DNA from: Alteribacter populi
Lineage (GTDB): Bacteria > Bacillota > Bacilli > Bacillales > Salisediminibacteriaceae
Length of the DNA stretch: 64,000 nucleotides
Assembly: GCF_002352765.1 (NCBI RefSeq)
Contig: NZ_KZ293963.1
Location: forward strand, 3,622,559-3,686,558
Reading direction: 5' to 3'
The position numbers and the translations under genes are program-made. Positions 52,674 through 62,140 of this stretch are shown here, in pieces. Each line of letters opens with the position of its first letter. Position 1 is the stretch's first letter. Below the pieces are notes generated by a model. That model ran no database searches. It saw only the letters and a list, made by a program, of their open reading frames with translations, and was not told the DNA's origin.

Positions 52674-53008
52674 ATATTGAGGCTCACCTAGATATAGAAG
52701 TGTTAAACAATGAATTGGCACGTCATTCCCTTTGGGGGAACCGCGAGTAGCGAAAGCAAATAGGAATGCAGCATAGAATCGAGGACTCGGTCCTCGATGA
52801 GAATAAGAGTCCCAAAGTCATTCCGGTGTAGCCGAGAGATCGGTGATTCCAAGCTTAGAAATGACAGGCCAATCCTTGGGATCGCCATCTCGAAAAAGGT
52901 CTTCTTTAAGATTAGGAGAATTGAAAAAATAAGGCTCAAGAAAAACCTTGAGCCACAATACTCGGTAAATGCCGATAGTCTATTAACTTTGTAAAAGAGG
53001 GTACCAAT
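52674..53008. other. intergenic region with hairpins
   Basis: ATCGAGGAC/GTCCTCGAT pair around TCG at about 52778-52798, and GGCTCAAG (52933-52940) pairs with CTTGAGCC (52947-52954). GC-richer than its surroundings and possibly repeat-derived, but I recognise no family. The minus-strand frame here overlaps the next gene and has no support. Confidence 0.45.
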
Positions 53009-53560
53009 ATGAGTCTTGGAAACGAGTATTTGAAAGTTGTTCAAGAAAGGTTTCAAAGTATTAAAGGTCTTGGAGATAAGACAATAAGTCAATTATCAGA
53101 AGACGATATTCATTGGATATTAAATGAAGAGTCAAATAGTGTTGCAGTTATCGTAAAGCATTTAAGTGGAAATATGGTCTCTAGATGGTCTGATTTATTA
53201 ACTTCCGATGGAGAAAAGCCTTATAGGAATCGCGAGCAAGAATTTGAAAATACGATATCATCGAAGCAAGAATTGGTTACAGTTTGGGAAAAAGGATGGA
53301 ATACTCTTTTTAAAACATTGAGTCATTTAAGTGAACAAGATTTATTAAAGACAATATATATTCGTAGTGAAGGTCATACGGTACTTGAAGCGATAGAGAG
53401 ACAGATGGCTCATTATGCTTATCATATAGGGCAAATTGTTTATATTGGAAAGCAGCTGAAAGATGAGGATTGGGAAAGCTTGAGTATCCCGAAAGGCAAA
53501 TCAGAAGAATACCTACAACAAATGCGGAAAAGGCATTCTTCTCACAAAAAGTATAAGTGA
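53009..53560 (+). CDS. DinB/YfiT-like protein (DUF1572)
   Basis: 183 residues, four-helix bundle of the DinB superfamily. Metal ligands: His in VIVKHLSGNM (about residue 50), and the HYAYHIGQIVYIGKQL pair near 131-135. The DUF1572 subgroup starts with YLKVVQERFQSIKGLGDKTI, as here. Proteins of this fold include thiol transferases and DNA-damage-induced proteins; this one's activity is unknown. AGAGGGT site before the ATG. Confidence 0.88.
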   Translation: MSLGNEYLKVVQERFQSIKGLGDKTISQLSEDDIHWILNEESNSVAVIVKHLSGNMVSRWSDLLTSDGEKPYRNREQEFENTISSKQELVTVWEKGWNTLFKTLSHLSEQDLLKTIYIRSEGHTVLEAIERQMAHYAYHIGQIVYIGKQLKDEDWESLSIPKGKSEEYLQQMRKRHSSHKKYK

Positions 53561-54110
53561 GGAAAGATTCTGCAAAGGTGCTTTTTTAGTACGGTGGAGT
53601 ATTGTATACCAAAAATTAAACAACCTAAGGGACAGGTACGTCGTCCCGGAAACAACGCGAGGAACAAATGTATGACTTGAAAGCCTGTCTCACTCTTACA
53701 CGCAAAAAAAGTTTAACAGAAGTATACTGGCACTCGTTTATCTTATTCATTCAGTATAATCAGAAATGGATAAAGGGAGTATTGACCTGAAAGGAAACTT
53801 GAAAAGCGATCTATACAGGAAGAGGTTTTATATAAGGCTGTTCCCTCGCCATCAATCGAAGCTGCTTTAATTTCTCTGCTTTAAAAGCCGGCAACCTCTC
53901 TTTCATTCCATACAACTTTTTACCATATATACTCCTGATCAGATAGCCTCCCAGCCCTTTCAGACCGATATTGGTAATTTTCGCAGACAAATGGAAAGCT
54001 CCTTTTTATTGGGGTGAAAAATAATGAACTTTTTCGATAAGGTGTTAAAAACGAGGATATTCTAACATTACGGCAAAAACGCCGCTCGCATTCAAGCTCA
54101 TGTCCACATA
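53561..54110. other. region of decayed coding sequence and a short palindrome
   Basis: GGGACAGGTACGTCGTCCC at about 53630-53648 resembles the palindrome GGGACATGGTACCTGTCCC at about 54626-54644. On the minus strand 53924-53822 can be read as a coherent fragment (KLYGMKERLPAF, then KAEKLKQLRLMARE), without start or stop. Family not recognised. Confidence 0.45.
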
Positions 54111-54414
54111 TCACTTAATTCGATCAAAAACATTTTTCGAGATTCCGGTAACCCGTGCAATTTGACGGATGGATACCTAATCTCTTCATAAAATCCGAAA
54201 TGCTCTCCTTCGTCTCCTTCACCAACAAGTGTACATGGTTATCCATCAAACAGTAGCCATAAAGTTTTATGCAGCTTTTCTTCTTGTATCTTGCAAGTGT
54301 CTGTAAAAACTTTCTCTTATCCTCATCATCTTCAAAAATAGTCTGGCGGTTAATGCCGCGAAACACAATATGATAGACTCCGGTGCTGCTTTTCTTTCTT
54401 GCTTTTCTGGGCAA
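54111..54414 (-). pseudogene. REP-associated tyrosine transposase, internally deleted
   Basis: The frame from 54414 begins MPRKARKKSSTGVYHIVFRG and includes the Y1 transposase motif YCLMDNHVHLLV (HxH) and then ESISDFMKRLG. After about 80 residues it jumps out of frame. The family's C-terminus, SIRQIARVTGISKNVFDRIK, follows at once in another frame and stops at 54111. About 100 middle residues, including the catalytic Tyr region, are missing. This is a RAYT/IS200-like enzyme (COG1943), now dead. Palindromes of the GGGACA-GGTACC-TGTCCC type lie on both sides. Confidence 0.85.
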
Positions 54415-54625
54415 ATAAACATCACCTCTAAAAATTTCTTAGCATAGTAATACGGAAAATCGAGAAAAAAATGGTGGGAAGTATAAGAAGGGAACATCAA
54501 GCAAACGAAGGTCATGGAGACTAGACTAAAAGGGGACAAAAAAGGAAGGTTCAACTAAAAACTGCATCACTCCTGAAATATATTTCACATAACTACGAAG
54601 AACCCTTCAAGAAAAAACTCAAAAG

Positions 54626-54644
54626 AGGGACATGGTACCTGTCC
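54626..54644. repeat. short palindrome near the RAYT remnant
   Basis: GGGACA and TGTCCC enclose GGTACC, itself a palindrome. A related word is at about 53630. REP-like by its position beside the transposase pseudogene. Confidence 0.5.
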
Positions 54645-54656
54645 CCCTGTCCCACC

Positions 54657-55373
54657 CTACTCCATTTTAATGGTGACTCTTCTCGTAACGGTTCGAATCA
54701 TCCATAAGCCAAGCCCCAGCAAAATGAGGGTTCCGGTCAACGAGACGGGAATGGCCAGTTCTGACAGGTTTAGATTAATGAATCCAGCTAATGGATGGGA
54801 TATTTCGGATTCCCACAATATATCGGCGACAGTCATAAAGGTAATGGCTAAGGCAATAAAACCTAGGCCTCCCAAGCCTCCAAAGCGGTAAAAACCGATG
54901 CCGATCATCCATCCTGCTAAATAGTAGACGAGAATGATCAAGCTAAGAGCGAGAATAGGTACAATCCAATCAGATTGCGTATTTAAAAAGGTCGACGTCG
55001 TCATATCTGAAAATAGAGGTGTAAAATTACCGATGAACATCAGGATCCCTGCAATCAATGCGGATATAATGATCATCGTAAAAGCCAACCAAACTCCTGC
55101 GATTGCCATCCCTGCAAAGAAATCTTTACGAGTGACTCCTTGTTTGATGAATAAGGTGAAGAAAGCAAAAATTACAATCATCCCACAGATGAGCATAAAG
55201 ATTTTAGTCGGTTGGAAAGTGAACATTAAATAGCTAAGATCTCTTATTTCTGGTTCAGGAACAAGGATGAGAAGAGCAAATTGAACAACTAAGACAATAG
55301 GGAGAAACCACAGGGCCCATTTCATTTGAATTTTATATAAATCTGCTCCTATCTTCAACGCAGTATTTGACAT
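54657..55373 (-). CDS. ABC-2 type membrane protein
   Basis: About 238 residues from the ATG at 55373, chosen for the GAGGAGG site nine bases upstream. Six hydrophobic segments. It follows the ATPase gene by 4 nt and is the membrane half of the exporter. Resembles the permeases of YtrA-type Bacillus operons that react to cell-wall-active compounds, by arrangement more than by sequence. Confidence 0.8.
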   Translation of the reverse strand: MSNTALKIGADLYKIQMKWALWFLPIVLVVQFALLILVPEPEIRDLSYLMFTFQPTKIFMLICGMIVIFAFFTLFIKQGVTRKDFFAGMAIAGVWLAFTMIIISALIAGILMFIGNFTPLFSDMTTSTFLNTQSDWIVPILALSLIILVYYLAGWMIGIGFYRFGGLGGLGFIALAITFMTVADILWESEISHPLAGFINLNLSELAIPVSLTGTLILLGLGLWMIRTVTRRVTIKME

Positions 55374-55377
55374 CTTG

Positions 55378-56250
55378 TTAATCCTCCTCATTTGTTAAAT
55401 GAATAAATAAGTCTTGAAGCGACACGGGGCCAATTTCCAGGCCCATCTGTTCTGCTTTGAATTGTTGTTCATTTGACAGCTCACCGTAAACCATCACGGA
55501 TTTGGTATCTGCGAGTTGTTGGGTATTCAGCTGCTTCATCCCACTCACAAACTCATCGACGCTCTTTGAGGACCCGGTTACCGATGCCCCTTTGGAAATG
55601 ATCTCTTCAAACGGTTCGTGAAGTAATAGTCTGCCTTTATCAATCATCAAAACGTCATCAAACAAGTACTCCATTTCCGACACAAGGTGGGTCGATAAAA
55701 TCATGATCCGCGGGTAGCGAGATTGCTCATCCAACAGCTCTTTATAAAAGAGGTCACGTGTTGGCGCGTCCATACCGAGATAAGCCTCGTCAAAAATCGT
55801 AACAGGAGAACGGCTAGCCAGGCCGATGGTAACATTAAGTGCTGATTGCATGCCGTTGGAAAGCTTTTTAATAGGTTTATCTAACGGCAGCTTAAAGAGG
55901 TGGGCAAGCCTCTCAGCATATCCCCTGTCAAAGTTCGGGCGGTAGCGTTCAATAGCTTCGAGATATTTTTTTGCCGGTTCGTATTCATCTTTGTAATCTG
56001 TTTCATAAATAAATGACACGTGTGGCATGATGTTTCTGTTCTCGAATGGATTTTCTCCCCCCATTTTGATCGTTCCCGATGTTGGTTCCATATAGGAAGC
56101 GAGTAACGACAGGAGGGTCGTTTTTCCTGCTCCGTTTCTTCCGATTAAGCCATATATTTTTCCGTTTTCAAGGGTAAATGTAATGTCCTTTAGTGCTTCG
56201 AATTGTTTATATTTCAAAGTTATTTGATTAACTTCCACATCAAACATCAT
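55378..56250 (-). CDS. ABC transporter ATP-binding protein (YtrB-like)
   Basis: 290 residues. Walker A GLIGRNGAGKTTLLSLL, signature KLSNGMQSALN (a degenerate LSGGQ), Walker B VTIFDEAYLGMDAP and H-loop LSTHLV. The C-terminal ~70 residues are a substrate-type-specific extension (SVMVYGELSNEQQ). Start overlaps the GntR stop as ATGA, so regulator and ATPase are coupled. The non-standard signature is common in the YtrB/YhcH group. Confidence 0.9.
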   Translation of the reverse strand: MMFDVEVNQITLKYKQFEALKDITFTLENGKIYGLIGRNGAGKTTLLSLLASYMEPTSGTIKMGGENPFENRNIMPHVSFIYETDYKDEYEPAKKYLEAIERYRPNFDRGYAERLAHLFKLPLDKPIKKLSNGMQSALNVTIGLASRSPVTIFDEAYLGMDAPTRDLFYKELLDEQSRYPRIMILSTHLVSEMEYLFDDVLMIDKGRLLLHEPFEEIISKGASVTGSSKSVDEFVSGMKQLNTQQLADTKSVMVYGELSNEQQFKAEQMGLEIGPVSLQDLFIHLTNEED

Positions 56251-56621
56251 TGATCACGTCCTTTTATTTCTTTGATTAAGGCGGTTATGTCCTTTTCTGA
56301 TAGGTTTAATTTGTCGGCTTCTTGTATCATCGGCAACACAAACTCACCGGCAAACGCCTCTTTTCGTTGTTGGAACAGCTTCTCTTTTGCTCCTTCAGCC
56401 ACAAACATACCTACACCCCTCTTTTTGTAAATAATACCTTCATCAACAAGCAAGGTAATCCCCTTGGATACCGTAATATGGTTCACTTTGTAAAAGTGGA
56501 CGAGTTGGTTCGTTGACGGAATCTGATCATGCTCTTTCAACTGATCGTTAACAATCTGATCTGCGATCTTCTCTTTAATCTGCAAAAATATAGGTTTTTT
56601 ATCATGAAATGATTTACTCAA
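56247..56621 (-). CDS. GntR-family regulator (YtrA subfamily)
   Basis: 124 residues: winged helix IFLQIKEKIADQIVNDQLKE with HTH IPSTNQLVHFYKVNHITVSK, then the short C-terminal tail typical of the YtrA subfamily, too small for a ligand domain. It is the first gene of the GntR-ATPase-permease operon and most likely represses it by binding the inverted repeat at 56660-56681. Confidence 0.92.
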   Translation of the reverse strand: MSKSFHDKKPIFLQIKEKIADQIVNDQLKEHDQIPSTNQLVHFYKVNHITVSKGITLLVDEGIIYKKRGVGMFVAEGAKEKLFQQRKEAFAGEFVLPMIQEADKLNLSEKDITALIKEIKGRDQ

Positions 56622-56659
56622 GCAGAGATCACCACCTTTTCTCTTGCAAGTGCTATATG

Positions 56660-56681
56660 GTTATATAGTTATGTATATAAC
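56660..56681 (-). promoter_or_regulatory. probable GntR (YtrA-type) operator
   Basis: GTTATATA (56660-56667) and TATATAAC (56674-56681) form a perfect inverted repeat with a 6-nt spacer, 39 bp upstream of the regulator start. Confidence 0.65.
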
Positions 56682-57168
56682 AATAATAGGTGACGATTTA
56701 TTTGTCAAGATTTTCTCTAGTTTTGTTAAAATGATGGTCTGTTCTTCTCTTCACACTTTCTATCAGAAGACGTGTTGATGAATGATTATAAAACGATGAA
56801 GATAGATTGGTGGCTGGACCAAGAGAAGCTTATCTTAACGCGAAGCACCTTAATATAAACCGCTTGTAACAGTTCCACCATTTTTTTGTAGAAACAGAAA
56901 AATTCTAGTTAATACGCCCTGGTCCAGATCATCATTTGGAGTGGCTTTTTCTTTTTAAGAGTCAGTTTTAATAGAAATAGGGTATGAAGTGAATGAGTAA
57001 TAGGTACTATTATCCTATATGTATACATGTGAGTAAATTTTTATACAGGAAGAAAGTACCTTATATGAGGATTGTTAGATAAATTCCTTACGATACTCGG
57101 AATATTCTGCTAATATTTAATTAATGTGGATGATAAAACTAATAAAGAGTAGAGAGGCGGGTAAATCT
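56682..57168. other. intergenic region
   Basis: Nearly 490 nt between divergent genes. AT-rich; no gene or recognisable repeat. Confidence 0.45.
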
Positions 57169-60100
57169 ATGAAAAAACTTTCAATAGGATGGTTAGCGGT
57201 TGTCATGGTGCTAACTTTGGTATTTCCTTCTTCGTTAGCTGTTACGGAAAGTGGCAAAGTACAAGCTGACGAAGGAACGGAACTGGAAGTAAGCAGATCG
57301 ACCTTTTCGCTAACAGAAACACGTACAGTGGAAGTTCGAGCTGACTTCGGTGAAGAGGTTGACCTAAATGAACTAGCATTCGAGTTTGACGGAAAAAACC
57401 TTTCTGAATGGAAGAAATGGAGCGGAGGCAGTAATTATGACGGGGAGCCGTTTATTAACGTTATCGAAGAACCTTCGTTTGTTGACGACACGACCGAAGT
57501 AACAGCTACGTTAGAGTTTGGTTTACCTTATGATACTACAAATCTATCAAACCGAACGAATCGTACACAGTACCAGCAGTTTATCGGTGACTATGAATTA
57601 GCCTTGATTGACTCTGAGAGTGGTTCAAAGGCTGCCACAAACGTTAAGCTTAATGTTTACGATGAGTTTTTATTTTATGATGAGCTAAAGCCGGCGATTG
57701 ATGAGGTTTTTGCAGAAGCTGAGGAAGACGGGGAAAACAACCGTTATCTTGAATATCAAAAGGTTGGTGAATCCGCCGAAGGAAGAGACATCCACTTTGT
57801 TATTTTGGCGAGAGATGAAGCTGCCGTGGACAAATACTTAGATGAAACATTGCCAGCTGCACTTGAAGATCCTGAAAGTTTACTAGAAAAGCTGGAAAAT
57901 GACACAATGGGAGATTACCAGGTTCCGATTTGGTTTAACAATATTCACCCCGATGAAGTTGAAGGTGTCGATGCCCAGGTTGAGCTGTTGAAAAAGTTCG
58001 CACTTGAAGAAGAGGTCACCTTTACGAATACGGATGAAAATAATCAGGAATCTCCAGTAACGTTGGATGTCGATGAAGTTCTTGATGATACGATTTTCTT
58101 ATACATGTTGACTAGTAACCCTGACGGTAGAGTCGCAAATACGAGAGCGAATGCAGAAGGATTTGACCTAAATCGTGATAACGCTTATCAAACGCAGGTA
58201 GAAACACAGCAAGTAAATGAAATCATTTCGAAATGGACGCCATTGTCATTCATTGATATGCATGGTTATGTAAACGGCTTTTTAATTGAGCCGACTACTC
58301 CGCCGCATAATCCAAACTTTGAGTATGACTTACTCATTGGAAACATGTTGGATCAAGCCCATTCCATGGGAAGAGCAGGTGTCGGAAATTCTGATTTAAC
58401 GTCGTATTTTATTGCTAAGCTTGAGTGGGAAGACGGATGGGATGATATGTCGCCAGCCTATACAGCAATGTATGCCATGCTTCACGGATCTCTTGGTCAT
58501 ACGATAGAAGTTCCGACATTAAGTCAGGATTCCTTACATGCGATGGTAGGCACCGGCTTAGGAGCGACGAAGTTTGTTACAGAAAATAAGGATGAATTAT
58601 TCCAAGAACAGCTAGAGATATTTAAACGCGGCGTGAATGGAGAAGACAACCGCGCAGTGGATGAGCACTTTGTTAATGCCGCAGGAGAATCGATTGGCCG
58701 TGTTCGCGGGGATCACGATAGCTTTTTCCCAGATTATTATGTCATCCCTGCAGATGAAAAAGGACAGAAAAATATCCTTGAAGCACACAAAATGGCAGAT
58801 TATTTGCTGCGAAATGGTGTGAAGGTAGAAGAAACAACAAGACCAGTGAAAGTTGATGGAACAACCTATCCAAAAGGGACCTATGTCGTACCGATGAATC
58901 AGGCAAAACGAGGATTAGCGAATGCGGTTCTTTACGAAGGTGACGATGTGTCTGACTGGAGTGCGATGTATGACCCAATCGTTGTCAACTTCCCTGATCT
59001 AAGAGGCTTTGATTCCATTGATGTTCGTGATGAAGGTTTGTTTAATGGAAAGACAGCGGAAGTGAATGAAGTCACGATCCCGACGGGTGATATCACTGGA
59101 AATTCACCAAAGCAGCTACTCGATAACTCATCAAATGATACGATAAAAGTGGTCAACGCCCTGCTTGCAGACGGGAAAACAGTCGAAGTGGCGGCAGAAA
59201 ATAAAGCCCAAGCAACAAAAGGTGATTATATTGTTGAACTGAAGGATTTGCGTGCATATGAAGACACGTATTATTTTGAGTCACAACCATTCGGAAACGG
59301 AAAGAATGTGAAAACGAGCAAGCTTACAAAACCTCAAGTAGCAGTCACCGGTTCCTCGCAATTACGTTTTTCACTGGAGCAGCTTGGCTTTGACCTTGTT
59401 GATCAAGCCGACGCTGATGTGATTATTAGTGATGGAAGTTCGTTTAACAGTGAACACGTATCTGGAAAATCCTATATCGGGATTGGCGTCTATGCGTTAA
59501 ATGCTGTAAGAAACAGTGGGTTACTTCCTGGATTTACCTTCGACTATACTAGAGCCAATCATGAAGGGCTTGTTAAGGCTAATGTCAATGACCACCAGTT
59601 AACGGCAGGCTATGAGGAAGAAGAACTGCTTTATGTCACGACAGGGTCATGGATCTCAGGTGTACCTGAAGATGCAGAAGTATTGGCAACCTTCGGAGAT
59701 ACCGAGGATTTTTACACTGCCGGCTGGTGGCCTGGTAACCAAGGGGCAAAAGGGCAGACGATGGCCTTTACGCAAGAGACAGAAGACACAACCTTTACAA
59801 TGTTTGCAAATGACCTAGCATTCAGGGCTCATACTGAACACAGCTATCGATTGCTAGCGAACAGCATCTTTAGTTCTGTTACAGAAGATTCTGAGTCTAA
59901 CGGTAATCCAAAAGCGAACCGAGGCGAGAAGAACGAAGTGATCGTTGATAACGATAAAGTGAAAGTCGAAAGAACAACGGATGAGAATGGAAGAAATAAA
60001 GTAAATGCTACAGTTGAGAAAGACGAGATTGTAAATGCAGGAAACGCGAATCAACAGGTAGACCGCGTAACGATCGCTTCAGATCGTGGTGGAAGTGATA

Positions 60101-60411
60101 ACGCACTAGAAGTGAATATACCTTCTAGCGCCATCGAGGAGCTTAAGGAAACACAGCCAGATGCAAAAATCGAATTGCAATTCGGAGATTCCTCTTATCT
60201 ATTGCCACTTTCGGACATCAATCTTGATCACGCACCTGGTTTACAAGACAAAGATTTCACTGTATCTATTGAAGTCACGATGACAGAGGAAAGGTACGAA
60301 GGAAGAGAAATTGAGGACCGGGTACTCAATGTCAGCGACGTGAAAGTAAAGGGCAAGTCAGCAAATAAAACAGAAGAAATTACAAGATTTAAAACGTTTG
60401 AGGAAGAGTAA
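57169..60411 (+). CDS. large secreted M14 zinc metallopeptidase
   Basis: About 1080 residues from the ATG at 57169 (GAGGCGGG). Signal peptide ends near KVQADEG. An N-terminal beta domain (about 30-165) precedes the M14 domain: zinc ligands His260 and Glu263 (IHPDE) and His365 (IDMHGY), with NPDGR, GFDLNRD and the catalytic Glu near 447 (HTIEVPT). A long middle region (about 520-870) and a C-terminal beta domain follow. The C-terminal part resembles the segment ahead of surface-anchor repeats in other Bacillus proteins, but no SLH or LPxTG anchor is present. Extracellular protein digestion is the likely role. Terminator directly after. Confidence 0.9.
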   Translation: MKKLSIGWLAVVMVLTLVFPSSLAVTESGKVQADEGTELEVSRSTFSLTETRTVEVRADFGEEVDLNELAFEFDGKNLSEWKKWSGGSNYDGEPFINVIEEPSFVDDTTEVTATLEFGLPYDTTNLSNRTNRTQYQQFIGDYELALIDSESGSKAATNVKLNVYDEFLFYDELKPAIDEVFAEAEEDGENNRYLEYQKVGESAEGRDIHFVILARDEAAVDKYLDETLPAALEDPESLLEKLENDTMGDYQVPIWFNNIHPDEVEGVDAQVELLKKFALEEEVTFTNTDENNQESPVTLDVDEVLDDTIFLYMLTSNPDGRVANTRANAEGFDLNRDNAYQTQVETQQVNEIISKWTPLSFIDMHGYVNGFLIEPTTPPHNPNFEYDLLIGNMLDQAHSMGRAGVGNSDLTSYFIAKLEWEDGWDDMSPAYTAMYAMLHGSLGHTIEVPTLSQDSLHAMVGTGLGATKFVTENKDELFQEQLEIFKRGVNGEDNRAVDEHFVNAAGESIGRVRGDHDSFFPDYYVIPADEKGQKNILEAHKMADYLLRNGVKVEETTRPVKVDGTTYPKGTYVVPMNQAKRGLANAVLYEGDDVSDWSAMYDPIVVNFPDLRGFDSIDVRDEGLFNGKTAEVNEVTIPTGDITGNSPKQLLDNSSNDTIKVVNALLADGKTVEVAAENKAQATKGDYIVELKDLRAYEDTYYFESQPFGNGKNVKTSKLTKPQVAVTGSSQLRFSLEQLGFDLVDQADADVIISDGSSFNSEHVSGKSYIGIGVYALNAVRNSGLLPGFTFDYTRANHEGLVKANVNDHQLTAGYEEEELLYVTTGSWISGVPEDAEVLATFGDTEDFYTAGWWPGNQGAKGQTMAFTQETEDTTFTMFANDLAFRAHTEHSYRLLANSIFSSVTEDSESNGNPKANRGEKNEVIVDNDKVKVERTTDENGRNKVNATVEKDEIVNAGNANQQVDRVTIASDRGGSDNALEVNIPSSAIEELKETQPDAKIELQFGDSSYLLPLSDINLDHAPGLQDKDFTVSIEVTMTEERYEGREIEDRVLNVSDVKVKGKSANKTEEITRFKTFEEE

Positions 60412-60432
60412 ATAGAAGTAGAGTACGGAATC

Positions 60433-60463
60433 GCCGGGATTATCGCAATCCCGGCGGTTTTTT
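60433..60463 (+). terminator. rho-independent terminator of the large M14 gene
   Basis: GCCGGGATT (60433-60441) pairs with AATCCCGGC (60447-60455), with GG then TTTTTT. Confidence 0.9.
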
Positions 60464-61024
60464 ACAAAGATTTTTAAAAAATTTTGTAAGCACTAAGAGC
60501 TTGGAAGGATTTTCTCCATTTATATTGAAGGTGTACCTTATAGAACCTTTATTGAATTTAATGAATTTCATAATTCTGAGCCCAGGCAGCTCAACGGGTC
60601 TAAGACATGAAAAAAGAAGCACATCCCCCAATGTCGAATTTAGAAGTGACCAAACAAACGAAGTGAAATGGGAGGAAACCCCTCATGTCTATTGTACGAT
60701 CAGAGAGTCTTTTTAGCCCCCAACGAAGCTACATAAAGTTACTCTTAAATTAACAAAAGCAAGTTGGAGACCGTAGCCAAGCTGAATTGAAGTGCTTATA
60801 AAGCTCCCTTAATAAAAAAGATCTTCTGCGCAGTTGGCCGTAATCTGCGAGAATCCTGCCGTAATCTGCAAGACTCCTGCGGAAAAACAGACCAGCCAAG
60901 ACCCCGCAGGACGCTTTCCCAGGAGGCTTGGCGGTTCGTCCGCGGAAAGCGAGCAGATGGAGGCCAACGAAGCTACATTAAGTTACTATTATATGAAAGT
61001 GATTCAATTATGAGGAGGATAAGG
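60464..61024. other. intergenic region with family M repeat copies
   Basis: Holds the shared preamble (60560-60598), a partial family M tail (60709-60780) and a further unit (about 60806-60990). No gene. Confidence 0.6.
60709..60990. repeat. family M repeat, diverged third locus
   Basis: Contains GTTACTCTTAAATTAAC and GTTGGAGACCGTAGC (tail of a unit), then CCCTTAATAAAAAAGATCTT and the GC-rich core. The stretch GGCCGTAATCTGC is partly duplicated inside this copy. Confidence 0.8.
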
Positions 61025-61690
61025 ATGAGCGAAGATGTATTGTACAAAAAGTCGTATTTTAACCGAATTGGTGAACTAGAAAAACTTGCACCGGAGGCAT
61101 TTAAAGCCTTTATTAATTTCGACCAAAAAGCATTAGCCCCTGGAGCATTGTCAGGTAAAATAAAAGAATTGATTGCCGTAGCTGTAGCACATACTACTGG
61201 CTGCCCTTATTGTATAGAAGTACATATCGAGAATGTCAAAAAACAAGAGGCATCTAAAGAAGAAGTAACGGAAGCGATCATGGTCGCCACAGCACTGAAG
61301 GCAGGGTCAGCTATTGCTCATGGCGTGAACGCCCTAAACAGTTATGATGGTGAAGGTCAAGATGAACTTTATAAGGGTGCTTATTTTAAAAGAATGAGAG
61401 AATTTTCGGAATTAAATGGCGATATGTTTAAGTCATTCATTTCGTTTGATCAAGAAGCCATGAAACCGGGATTACTAACTTCCAAAGAAAAAGAACTGGT
61501 TGCGGTTGCTGTTGCCCACACAACAGGCTGTCCTTATTGCATTGAAGTCCATACAAAAGGAGCGCAAAAAGAGGGTGCAAGCTTAGAAGAGATTGCTGAA
61601 TCAGTGTTTGTCTCCACAGCATTAAAAGCAGGGTCAGCAATTGCCCATAGCGTGAATGCGCTAAATGCATATGAACGTAACTCTCTATAA
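61025..61690 (+). CDS. AhpD/carboxymuconolactone decarboxylase-like protein, two repeats
   Basis: About 221 residues from the ATG at 61025 (GAGGAGG). Two similar CMD domains (about 1-110 and 114-221), each with the AhpD redox motif in HTTGCPYCIEVH, i.e. CxxC plus a following His. Single-domain AhpD proteins form trimers that reduce peroxides by way of the CxxC. A fused double copy keeping both sites suggests an active peroxidase or disulfide reductase. Monocistronic. Confidence 0.9.
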   Translation: MSEDVLYKKSYFNRIGELEKLAPEAFKAFINFDQKALAPGALSGKIKELIAVAVAHTTGCPYCIEVHIENVKKQEASKEEVTEAIMVATALKAGSAIAHGVNALNSYDGEGQDELYKGAYFKRMREFSELNGDMFKSFISFDQEAMKPGLLTSKEKELVAVAVAHTTGCPYCIEVHTKGAQKEGASLEEIAESVFVSTALKAGSAIAHSVNALNAYERNSL

Positions 61691-61738
61691 ATCTTCACGT
61701 TGGAGGTTTACATCAGAGGTGTAAACGAGTAAATCACA

Positions 61739-61779
61739 AGCTAACCCGCCCCACAAAAAAACCAAACCGTGGGTTAGCT
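61739..61779 (-). terminator. hairpin after the 30-residue ORF
   Basis: AGCTAACCC (61739-61747) and GGGTTAGCT (61771-61779) pair perfectly; the loop has A7/T7. It overlaps the end of the minus-strand small ORF. Confidence 0.6.
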
Positions 61780-61866
61780 GAATAAGGGGGAGTGACAGAG
61801 TTCTGTCATAGACGGAAAGTTGATTCCTAAATAAAAAAAGCCAACGATTAAGGTTAAGTAAAACAT
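61774..61866 (-). CDS. 30-residue hydrophobic peptide
   Basis: ATG at 61866 on the minus strand lies six bases after a perfect GGAGGT. The frame reads MFYLTLIVGFFYLGINFPSM, then a short polar tail, and stops within a hairpin. One membrane segment fills most of it. Size and shape fit small membrane peptides or type I toxins of Bacillus; no family identified. Confidence 0.45.
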   Translation of the reverse strand: MFYLTLIVGFFYLGINFPSMTELCHSPLFS

Positions 61867-61974
61867 TATGTGACCTCCAAATATCTGTTGGGAATTAAAC
61901 CCTTCAATAGAGGAAAATGTAAAAATGAAGGTGATCAATCGATTTTATAAAAAGAGAATAAGGTGGAGTGTAAA

Positions 61975-62130
61975 TTGAAGGTGGAAACATTTATTGGATT
62001 TACTGAAAAAGGCTTAAGCAAGAAAGTAAATAAGCTTTTAGATGACAACTCTGTAGAAGTGGTGGATATAAAATTTTCATCCTCTCTATTTTATCTGGGT
62101 GCCATGGTTATTTATAAGCACACACAATAA
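61975..62130 (+). CDS. Cse60-like small protein
   Basis: 51 residues from a TTG behind AGGTGGAG. Sequence runs KVETFIGFTEKGLSKKVNKL, then VVDIKFSSSLFYLGAMVIY. This recalls the small sporulation protein Cse60 (a start like VKVF, VDIKF in the middle and an AMIIYK end). Short and with a non-ATG start, so moderate support only. Confidence 0.5.
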   Translation: MKVETFIGFTEKGLSKKVNKLLDDNSVEVVDIKFSSSLFYLGAMVIYKHTQ

Positions 62131-62140
62131 AGAATAATAT

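Noticed and set aside
52703..53092. 129-residue minus-strand frame
   Set aside because: Overlaps the DUF1572 gene in antisense and contains the hairpins of the gap; no RBS.
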